Source: CAYSHJ01 sp964589725 | GTDB taxonomy: Bacteria > Planctomycetota > Planctomycetia > Planctomycetales > Planctomycetaceae | Length of the DNA: 11,007 bases | Assembly (NCBI GenBank): GCA_964589725.1 | Contig: CAZPUJ010000711.1 | Span: 1 to 11,007 of the forward strand | Reading direction: 5' to 3' | Part shown: piece by piece, positions 5,618 through 11,007 of the stretch | Position numbering within the stretch: the stretch's first letter is position 1 | How the letters are laid out: each line of letters opens with the position of its first letter | Notes under the pieces: model-generated | What the model was told of the DNA's origin: nothing | The model's database searches: none | Seen by the model: only the letters and a program-made list of their open reading frames with translations | Translations under genes and position numbers: made by a program

Positions 5618-6583
5618 ATGACGCTGCGAGTTTTGCTCACCGATCGCGCCTGGCCGGATTGTTCCGTCGAACACAGCGAACTGGCCGTCATCGGAGCGGA
5701 GTTGATTGAAGCTCCCGATCCGTCGGAAGCCACGTTGGTGAAACTCGCCACCGACGTGGACGCGATCCTGACTTGCTGGGCTCCCGTGACCGACGCCGTC
5801 GTTCGCGCGGCGGCGAGCTGCCGGCACATCGGTCGCATGGGAATCGGGTTGGACAACATCGCGGTGGCAACGGCGACCGAGCGGCGAATTCCGGTGACCA
5901 CCGTGCCAGACTATTGCGTCGAGGACGTCGCCGATCACGCTTTGGCGTTGCTCTTGGCGAGTGCTCGCAAGGTCGCATTTTTTCATCTGCGGACGAAATC
6001 TGGCGAGTATCGTTTGCAGACGGGCCCAGAAGTACATCGCCTGCGCGGAAGCACGCTTGGTCTGATCGGTTTCGGACGCATCGGCCGAGCAGTCGCCACG
6101 CGAGCGCGAGCGTTCGGGATCAACATCCTGGCGTGGACTCGATCGGGAAATGATCACGGCACCGGATGCCGCATGCTGCCCCTGCCGGAGTTGCTCGCGA
6201 TCAGTGACTTCGTGTCGCTGCATGTGCCGCTCACATCCGACACGCGGCACCTTCTTGATCGCGAGACGCTCGCCTTGCTGAAGCCGACGGCGTTCGTGAT
6301 CAACACTTCGCGCGGCGGGCTGATTGATCACGGGGCTTTATGGGTTGCACTGCAAGCGAATCGTTTGGCCGGAGCGGCACTGGATGTCTTCGAGCCAGAG
6401 CCACCCGATCTCTCACTACCGTTGTTTCGGGACGAGCGGGTGATCGCGACGCCGCACTCGGCGTTTGTCTCCGCAGAATCGTTGCAAGAGCTTCGTCATC
6501 GAGCCGCTCGCCAAACTGTCGTCGCGCTGTCGGGTGGGCGTCCAGAGAGCGTGGTCAATCCGCAAGTCTACGACAACCCCTAG
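5618..6583 (+). CDS. D-2-hydroxyacid dehydrogenase (CtBP/phosphoglycerate dehydrogenase-like)
   Basis: This is a 321-residue NAD(P)-dependent oxidoreductase that interconverts a D-2-hydroxy acid and its 2-keto acid. The catalytic triad is complete: R232 in INTSRGGLID, E261 in DVFEPEP and H280 in ATPHSAF. The Rossmann loop is GFGRIG (151-156), and the substrate loop RMGIGLDNI and the YCVEDVADHALALLLA helix are typical. The latter resembles the CtBP-type subgroup more than SerA. There is no C-terminal ACT regulatory domain, so it is probably not the main serine-pathway enzyme. ATG 5618 is chosen because it begins the first beta strand (MTLRVLLTD) and matches the usual family length. An in-frame ATG at 5561 would add 19 residues of non-homologous look. 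A weak GAGAAG lies 5 nt upstream. Its position behind the ferredoxin-like gene suggests co-transcription. Its substrate cannot be deduced. Confidence 0.93.
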   Translation: MTLRVLLTDRAWPDCSVEHSELAVIGAELIEAPDPSEATLVKLATDVDAILTCWAPVTDAVVRAAASCRHIGRMGIGLDNIAVATATERRIPVTTVPDYCVEDVADHALALLLASARKVAFFHLRTKSGEYRLQTGPEVHRLRGSTLGLIGFGRIGRAVATRARAFGINILAWTRSGNDHGTGCRMLPLPELLAISDFVSLHVPLTSDTRHLLDRETLALLKPTAFVINTSRGGLIDHGALWVALQANRLAGAALDVFEPEPPDLSLPLFRDERVIATPHSAFVSAESLQELRHRAARQTVVALSGGRPESVVNPQVYDNP

Positions 6584-6790
6584 GACCGTCACGACCGGAA
6601 CGGGGTCGCGGCAACACCGACCGGGAAACTCGGCAGTCTGGTGCTGGTTGAACTAAGTTGATGAGGTTGGGATGTCTGGCCGCTCGGATTGTTAATTCGC
6701 CTCCCGGTGGTGAATACGGCTAGACACGGAGCCGATTGCCGAATCGTTCCGTCTGGAAGCAACTCCCAGCGTCGGCTGAGACGGTGAATC
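6584..6790. other. Gene-free spacer between the dehydrogenase and coiled-coil genes
   Basis: No coding sequence or strong promoter is visible here. The only structure is a 5-bp inverted repeat, CGACC...GGTCG, shortly after the dehydrogenase stop (about 6593-6609). It has no T-run and could be a weak terminator. Confidence 0.4.
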
Positions 6791-7876
6791 ATGTCAAGCA
6801 CACCAGGACAGAAGGCGTCTGTTCGCCCAATGCAAGACTCCGAGCAACATCTGAAGGAGCTGCAAGCCGCGCTGCTCGAACGTGACCACGTCGTCGAGAT
6901 GCTCACGCAACGGCTGGAACAAGCCGCGGATCAGTTGGATCGCATGCAACGTTCAGGAGCCGAACGCCGAGGACCGACGACCGGCGGACTTCCGAACGAC
7001 TTCGTCGAAGGACAGCAAACACTCATCGAGCAAATGAACCGCGTGCTCGGCGAGTGGGAAGAATTCCAAGCGACGCAATTGTTGACCCGCATCGAGTCGC
7101 AGATTGGAGAGCTCAAGGACTTAGTCACGTCGCATGACGGATTGGCGACACTGAACACCGGAAGCGGAACGCGCGAAAAGGTCAGCGCCAATGCCACTCT
7201 GTTGAAACCCTCCGCGCCGCCAAGCCCGATCAACCAAAATGAGCACTCCACATCCGCGCCGAACTCCGGCTGGGAAACGATCAAAGCGTCGATGATGGCC
7301 GGAGGATCGTTCAGCGAGCCACCGGCACATTCGCACATGTCGCCAGCACCCCTCGAACCGATGTCGACTTTTTCCGCGAAAGCGACGGACGAGCCCGAAG
7401 ACAATCGGTCACCGCTACCCGATCCACCAGCATTCGTCGACGTCGATCAGGCGTCGTTGGAGGAGTTGCAGGGCGCCGTCCTCGCGCGCGACGAGTTCAT
7501 TTCTCGGTTGCTCCGACGAGTCACAGCTCCGGATCAGTCCACCCAAATTCCTGATTGGACACAGCTCGCACAGGTTCCCGACAAGCTGCGACGCGAACTC
7601 GACGAGTTGCGTCAGCGCTTGCAGGACAAACTAAGAGTGGCCGAGGTCGACTTGTCATTGCAACGCGCTCGCGTGGCGCGCGAGGAAGCCAGATTGCATG
7701 TCAAGGCCGAGCAAGTCGCGCGACAAATGCGACAAATGGGACTCGTGCCGGACGAGCCGGAAACACCTCCCAATGCCGCTCGACCCCAGCCGGAGGCCCC
7801 GCAAGCTCAACAAGGCCGCCGCTGGTTACAGTTCCTGAATCGCTCTGGTGGGAACAATTCTCCGACGTCGGAATGA
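6791..7876 (+). CDS. Coiled-coil protein of unknown function with an internal repeat
   Basis: I do not recognise a named family. The 361-residue protein has no signal peptide or membrane segment, so it should be cytoplasmic. It has three parts. First is a helical N-terminal region (about 17-115). Then comes a Ser/Pro/Thr-rich linker of low complexity (about 116-218, probably disordered). The C-terminal coiled coil (about 220-316) is rich in Arg, Glu, Gln, Leu and Ala, with the stretch LQRARVAREEARL. It ends with a Pro/Gln-rich tail and GRRWLQFLNRSGG. Each helical region opens with a related motif: LKELQAALLERDHVVEML (21-38) and LEELQGAVLARDEFISRL (223-240), identical at 9 of 18 positions. Planctomycete genomes contain many proteins of this style, with an R-E-rich coil and a short RRWL..L end; this is recollection. 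ATG 6791 has no clear RBS. A structural or partner-binding role is the most that can be said. Confidence 0.78.
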   Translation: MSSTPGQKASVRPMQDSEQHLKELQAALLERDHVVEMLTQRLEQAADQLDRMQRSGAERRGPTTGGLPNDFVEGQQTLIEQMNRVLGEWEEFQATQLLTRIESQIGELKDLVTSHDGLATLNTGSGTREKVSANATLLKPSAPPSPINQNEHSTSAPNSGWETIKASMMAGGSFSEPPAHSHMSPAPLEPMSTFSAKATDEPEDNRSPLPDPPAFVDVDQASLEELQGAVLARDEFISRLLRRVTAPDQSTQIPDWTQLAQVPDKLRRELDELRQRLQDKLRVAEVDLSLQRARVAREEARLHVKAEQVARQMRQMGLVPDEPETPPNAARPQPEAPQAQQGRRWLQFLNRSGGNNSPTSE

Positions 7877-7941
7877 GCCCCTCGTTCAGCCTCCGCTCAG
7901 CCATAGGGTGCGAATCGGATCACTCAGATTTGGCTGTGGCC

Positions 7942-7969
7942 TTGACGAGACGATCGCATTCTGTCGAAT
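7942..7969 (+). promoter_or_regulatory. Candidate promoter for the GNAT gene
   Basis: TTGACG (7942-7947, 5 of 6) and TCGAAT (7964-7969, 4 of 6) are separated by 16 bp in the 172-bp gap before the GNAT gene. The leader would be about 70 nt. The -10 match is modest, so this is tentative. Confidence 0.28.
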
Positions 7970-8036
7970 GGTGATGTCGTCACCTACGAGCCGCCCAATC
8001 AGTCGGCGAGTGGCTGATGAAAGCTCGGCGCGATCG

Positions 8037-8042
8037 AAAGGA
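8037..8042 (+). promoter_or_regulatory. Ribosome binding site deciding the GTG start at 8049
   Basis: AAAGGA lies 6 nt before GTG 8049. Earlier in-frame starts (ATG 7848, which overlaps the previous gene, and ATG 7968) lack such a site and would add a stretch unlike the GNAT family. Confidence 0.65.
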
Positions 8043-8048
8043 CTCCTC

Positions 8049-8618
8049 GTGTTTTGTCGTCGCCTGCGAATGCTGATGGACCTGCGAAAGCTCCCGTCAC
8101 AAGAGCCCGCGCTCCCCTTCGGCTATCGGTGTCTGCCGTGGGAACCTGAGTTGCTCGCGCGACACGCGGCAGTGAAGTGTCGCTGTTTTCGAGGACCGGG
8201 CGACGGTCGTGTGTTTCAGTCGTTGAGCCATCCCAGCGGCTGCCGGCAACTCATGGAGTACATCAGTGAGCACCCGCAGTTCGTGCCCGCGGCCACCTGG
8301 TTGCTGGTCTACGACGATCCGATCCGTGACGAGACGATCGATTGCGGCACGATTCAAGGACTCGCCACCACGGTTGACCTGGGAGCGATTCAAAACGTCG
8401 GCATCGTCCCCGAGAATCGCCGTCGCGGGCTGGGTCGTGCGATCGTGCTGAAAGCCTTATTCGGATTCCGAGACTTCGGCGCGAGCCGAGTCTCTCTGGA
8501 AGTCACCGCCGACAACATTCCGGCCGTGCGACTCTATTTGTCGCTGGGCTTTCGACTGACCAAAACGCTGTATCGCGAAGTCGCGACGCCCGAGTTAGTC
8601 AGCCAGGAAGATGCGTGA
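8049..8618 (+). CDS. GNAT family N-acetyltransferase
   Basis: This 189-residue protein has the Gcn5-related acetyltransferase fold and would move an acetyl group from acetyl-CoA to an amine or protein. The acetyl-CoA loop is clear: GIVPENRRRGLGRAIVLKAL, with RRRGLGRA at 124-131 (the R/QxxGxG/A motif A). Motif B follows as VSLEVTADNIPAVRLYLSLGFRL, with the usual LY..LGF ending. The N-terminal half (FGYRCLPWEPELLARHAAVK, then a CFRGPGDGRVF segment) resembles a planctomycete GNAT subgroup that I recall only loosely. The start at GTG 8049 is chosen for its Shine-Dalgarno and because the resulting MFCRRLRMLMDL beginning suits the family. The open frame upstream to 7848 is not expected to be translated. 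The substrate is unknown. The gene faces the GH2 gene across a repeat-rich spacer. Confidence 0.9.
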   Translation: MFCRRLRMLMDLRKLPSQEPALPFGYRCLPWEPELLARHAAVKCRCFRGPGDGRVFQSLSHPSGCRQLMEYISEHPQFVPAATWLLVYDDPIRDETIDCGTIQGLATTVDLGAIQNVGIVPENRRRGLGRAIVLKALFGFRDFGASRVSLEVTADNIPAVRLYLSLGFRLTKTLYREVATPELVSQEDA

Positions 8619-8663
8619 CCACCACACGCCCGCCGCGCCAGCATTGAGGTCGCACAGTTTGTT

Positions 8664-8770
8664 ACCGCGGTAGGGGGAAATTGTTAGCCCCGGTAGGGGC
8701 GAAAGATAATAGCCCACGGCGTAAGCCGTGGGTTTGCGGCCACACGAAACGGCAAAGCCCCGGCAGGGGC
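8664..8770. repeat. Composite hairpin repeat (GCCCC-GGTA-GGGGC units)
   Basis: Two units share the stem GCCCC...GGGGC: 8687-8700 with a GGTA loop and 8757-8770 with a GGCA loop. They are spaced exactly 70 bp apart, and both continue GA(A/C)AGA. A third, degenerate unit precedes them at about 8665-8678 (CCGC-GGTA-GGGGG). Between the two good units lies a perfect 8-bp stem, CCCACGGC/GCCGTGGG, around GTAA (8713-8732). This order of alternating hairpins fits a dispersed repeat family that I recall from planctomycete intergenic regions. Its position between convergent 3' ends suggests it also ends transcription. Confidence 0.7.
8713..8732. terminator. Strong hairpin between convergent genes, possible bidirectional terminator
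   Basis: A perfect 8-bp stem, CCCACGGC with GCCGTGGG, closes on a GTAA loop (a GNRA-type tetraloop in RNA). One G.T and one A-T pair extend it outward. It lies about 95 nt after the GNAT stop and about 80 nt after the GH2 stop. There is no long T-run, so rho-independent termination is plausible but unproven. It is part of the composite repeat. Confidence 0.35.
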
Positions 8771-8811
8771 GACAGAGTTTGTCCTAACCGTTCTGCCGAC
8801 CCTGGTCAGTA

Positions 8812-11007
8812 TCACCGTCCGGATGCCTGTTCCTCGACATCCACCAAACCGACGTCGATGTACTGCCCGCCGCCAGTTTGATGGCAATGAACGGCCAGTG
8901 TGTTTTTGCCGGGCTTGATCGCTTTCGTCGCCGATTCCTCCAGAGCACGATCGTGGTACTGCGTCGAATAGCCGGAGGCCGCGCCGATCAACAGGCCGTT
9001 CAGATAGATCTCCGTGTCTTCGTCGTGATGGATGCGCAGGCCGAGTTCATGCAGTGGCTTGTCTCCCGGCAACTCGAAGTCGCGTCGCAACCAGATGTCG
9101 CTCGTCTTCCACATCGTTTTCACGACGGAGCCGGGAGTGCTCGGCTCGCCGAACCCGCCGGGACCGGATTGCCAAGCCGAGTCATCGAAGTCGGACTTCT
9201 GCCAACCTTCTTTCGGCTTGTCGGTCGTGAACCGCCACGTCTGCGCGGTTTGTTCCGAAGTCGGCACGACGATCGTGATCTTCGGTGGCGGCAGGTACAG
9301 CTTGCGGTGCGCCTTCGTAAGCGTCTCAGCATCGAATTTTAGGAGCTCGCGGTCGTAGGTCATCAGGCCATTGACTTCGATCTCGACGTCGGTGGTCTGC
9401 GTGTAAACGGCGGCGGTCAGCCCCTTGCCGATCAGCGGTCGCAGCCCGCCGATCAGGCCGAGATACGCCTTCTGCAAGTCGGCCTTGTTCGTGAACGAAC
9501 GATAGCCCCAGTTGTCCTTGCTCTGCCAAGTGTGCCCATCGAGCGGCAGCCCTAGCCCGCCGAACTCGCCCAGCACCGACGCGCGAGTGCTCGACAGCGG
9601 AGCCATGCCGGGGCCGGGGTAGATATGGACGTCATGCACATCGCCGACGCCGCGATCGGTCCAGCCGCTGGCACTGTTGACCAGCCGCGTCGGGTCGAGC
9701 TTCTTCGTGAAGTCCACGATCCGAGCCGTGTCGAACTGTCCCCAGCCCTCGTTGAACGGCACCCACATCACGATGCTCGGGTGATTGCCGAAGTCGGTGA
9801 TGATCTCGCGCCATTCGTTCTCGAAGTTCGCCGTCGATTCCGCCGAGCGTTTGATGTCGGGATCAGTCGGGCTGATGTAGCGGTCCCCCGACGGCATGTC
9901 CTGCCACACGAGCATCCCCAGCTTGTCGCAGTGGTAGTACCAGCGATCCGGCTCGACCTTCACATGCTTGCGAATCATGTTGAAGCCCAGTTTTTTCGTT
10001 TGCTCGATGTCGAATCGTAAAGCCTCATCCGTCGGAGCCGTGTATAACCCATCCGGCCAAAACCCTTGATCGAGCGGCCCGTACTGAAACAACGGTTTGT
10101 TGTTGAGCATCAACCGTTGGATGCCGTGCTCGTCCTTGCCGAGCGAGATTTTTCGCATGGCGCAATAGCTGGTGACTTTGTCGATGACTTGATCGCGTGC
10201 CTCGCCGGGGAAGAGCGTCACCTCGACGTCGTAAAGAAAAGGGTCTTCCGGCCTCCAGAGCCGTGGTGCTTCACCACCGATAGAAATGGTGAAGGTCTTT
10301 CGTGCGTCGAGCGCCACGAGATTCGCGTAGTTCGGAATCTTCGGCCCCGTGATGACGACTTGCAGACGGTCCCTCGGTTCGAATCCAGTTCCTTCGACCG
10401 AAACTTCAAAACGCGCCGCATCGAGGTTGGGGACGATCTTGACCCGATCAATGCTCCGTTTCGGCACCGGCTCCAGCCACACGGTTTGCCAAATGCCGGT
10501 CGTGGGCGTGTACCAGATGCCGTGCGGTTTGCGGATTTGTTTGCCGCGCGGTTGGAACGAGCCGTCGGTCGGATCGCTGGCGTCGACGATGAGTTCGTTT
10601 TCGGCGTCGTTGAGCGCCCGCCCTCGCTCACGCTTCGGGTTACTTTCGGCGGGCTTCAGTGCGTCGGTGATATCGAACGAGAACGAGTCATAGCCGCCGC
10701 GATGCATGCCGACGGTCTTGCCGTTCACCGAGACGACCGTCTCCCAATCGCTGGCTCCAAAGTGCAGCAGCAGCCGGCCGTCCTTCGGCATTTCCGGTGT
10801 CGCGAACGAGCGGCGATACCACAGCTTGGCGTTGTCCGGCACGCGCTGCATCACGCCCGACAACGCCGACTCGACTGGAAACGGCACGAGGATTTTTCCA
10901 TTCCACTTTTCGGGTTTCACGGAGTCAAACCGGGGGCTAGCGCCCTCCGGCTGATTGGCACTCGCGACGATGGCGTAATCCCACAGCCCATTCAGATTGA
11001 CCCACTT
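8812..11007 (-). CDS. Glycoside hydrolase family 2 protein (5' end outside window)
   Basis: The frame is open to the right edge, reading KWVNLNGLWDYAI, and no start is visible. The GTG at 10918-10920 is an internal Val codon. At least 731 residues are present. The order is an N-terminal sugar-binding beta-sandwich (LWYRRSF..HFGASDWETVVSVNGK), an immunoglobulin-like sandwich (about visible residues 185-285), and a TIM barrel (about 285-560). The barrel has FNMIRKHVKVEPDRWYYHCD, the acid/base Glu in FNEGWGQ (codon 9748-9750) and the probable nucleophile Glu in LGEFGG (9565-9567). A further galactose-binding-like sandwich closes the protein (WRFTTDKP..WLRRDF..IYLNGLLIG). GH2 enzymes cleave beta-galactosides, beta-glucuronides or beta-mannosides; this substrate is not readable. 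Two extra segments, near the N-terminus and in the first sandwich, look like in-frame repeat insertions. The enzyme is probably exported and used in polysaccharide breakdown. Confidence 0.93.
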   Translation of the reverse strand, partial: KWVNLNGLWDYAIVASANQPEGASPRFDSVKPEKWNGKILVPFPVESALSGVMQRVPDNAKLWYRRSFATPEMPKDGRLLLHFGASDWETVVSVNGKTVGMHRGGYDSFSFDITDALKPAESNPKRERGRALNDAENELIVDASDPTDGSFQPRGKQIRKPHGIWYTPTTGIWQTVWLEPVPKRSIDRVKIVPNLDAARFEVSVEGTGFEPRDRLQVVITGPKIPNYANLVALDARKTFTISIGGEAPRLWRPEDPFLYDVEVTLFPGEARDQVIDKVTSYCAMRKISLGKDEHGIQRLMLNNKPLFQYGPLDQGFWPDGLYTAPTDEALRFDIEQTKKLGFNMIRKHVKVEPDRWYYHCDKLGMLVWQDMPSGDRYISPTDPDIKRSAESTANFENEWREIITDFGNHPSIVMWVPFNEGWGQFDTARIVDFTKKLDPTRLVNSASGWTDRGVGDVHDVHIYPGPGMAPLSSTRASVLGEFGGLGLPLDGHTWQSKDNWGYRSFTNKADLQKAYLGLIGGLRPLIGKGLTAAVYTQTTDVEIEVNGLMTYDRELLKFDAETLTKAHRKLYLPPPKITIVVPTSEQTAQTWRFTTDKPKEGWQKSDFDDSAWQSGPGGFGEPSTPGSVVKTMWKTSDIWLRRDFELPGDKPLHELGLRIHHDEDTEIYLNGLLIGAASGYSTQYHDRALEESATKAIKPGKNTLAVHCHQTGGGQYIDVGLVDVEEQASGR
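10618..10644. repeat. Dispersed-repeat-like segment encoding SNPKRERGR inside the GH2 gene
   Basis: On the minus strand AACCCGAAGCGTGAGCGAGG encodes NPKRERG. It can form CCC/GGG and GC/GC pairs around a GTGA loop. I recall the NPKRERG peptide turning up in many unrelated planctomycete proteins, as expected of a dispersed repeat in one favoured frame. A similar string occurs at 1844-1859 in non-coding DNA. Copy number was not checked. Confidence 0.5.
10930..10950. repeat. Palindromic repeat-like element inside the GH2 coding sequence
   Basis: The plus strand reads CCGGGGGC, TAGC loop, GCCC, a single bulged T, CCGG, which makes an 8-bp GC-only stem with one bulge. It falls in coding sequence and is translated as PEGASPR. 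As I recall, GGGGGCTAGCGCC-type palindromes are common in planctomycete genomes, mostly between genes. Confidence 0.55.

Noticed and set aside
5008..5901. Open frame of 297 codons (minus) opposite the ferredoxin-like gene
   Set aside because: The plus strand has clear cysteine cluster motifs; the antisense product is low-complexity with no family features.
5426..6331. Long antisense open frame (301 codons, minus strand) opposite the dehydrogenase gene
   Set aside because: It mirrors the codon structure of a GC-rich gene, has no domain motifs, and the plus strand has a complete catalytic triad.
4980..6658. TTGAACTAAGT occurring at 4980-4990 and 6648-6658
   Set aside because: An 11-base match is expected several times by chance in 11 kb, and the flanks do not match.
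8664..8770. CRISPR array
   Set aside because: There are only two good units and a degenerate one, they differ in spacing (about 23 and 70 bp), the stem-loops lie in the repeated part, and no cas gene is near.
10918..10920. GTG as the start codon of the GH2 gene
   Set aside because: The frame stays open to the window edge and upstream codons read KWVNLNGLWDYAI, a typical GH2 N-terminal segment, so this is an internal Val.

Overview
The window looks like ordinary chromosomal sequence from a planctomycete (Pirellula/Gemmata-like, moderately high GC). Evidence for this is a DUF1501 protein beside an ECF sigma factor, several long coiled-coil proteins without a named family, a GH2 glycosidase of the type common in these bacteria, weak or absent Shine-Dalgarno sequences at many starts, and several short palindromic repeats that I recall as widespread in planctomycete genomes. 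The taxonomic call is an inference from gene content; no rRNA or other marker is present.

Layout, left to right. A DUF1501 gene enters from the left edge without its start (+, to 1054) and is followed 27 bp later by an ECF sigma factor (+, 1082-1723). A gene-free stretch with two strong hairpins (1724-1939) separates it from a convergent YkgJ-type cysteine-cluster protein (-, 1940-2452). A divergent intergenic region with a good sigma70-like promoter leads into a two-gene unit: a membrane-anchored coiled-coil protein (+, 2715-3605) and a rhomboid intramembrane protease (+, 3643-4527). Convergent to these lies a MazG-like pyrophosphohydrolase with a Cys-rich tail (-, 4586-4915, GTG start). A short divergent region follows, then a two-cluster ferredoxin-like protein (+, 5152-5550) and a D-2-hydroxyacid dehydrogenase (+, 5618-6583). 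Next come an unrecognised coiled-coil protein (+, 6791-7876) and a GNAT acetyltransferase (+, 8049-8618, GTG start). A repeat-rich spacer (8619-8811) lies between the GNAT gene and a convergent GH2 glycosidase that runs off the right edge (-, 8812-11007).

I see no single pathway joining these genes. The plausible functional pairs are DUF1501/sigma factor, coiled-coil/rhomboid, and ferredoxin/dehydrogenase, all inferred only from spacing and strand. No mobile element, CRISPR array, tRNA, rRNA or defence system was found.

The most interesting signal is in the GH2 gene. Two dispersed-repeat-like sequences appear to sit in frame inside the coding sequence, one a 21-bp palindrome near the N-terminus and one encoding the peptide NPKRERGR. 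Both fall in apparent loop positions, much like the palindromic elements known inside Rickettsia proteins. Other points worth attention are a 70-bp-spaced hairpin repeat between the GNAT and GH2 genes, a terminator-like hairpin in the leader of the MazG-like gene, and an unusually long cysteine loop in the ferredoxin.
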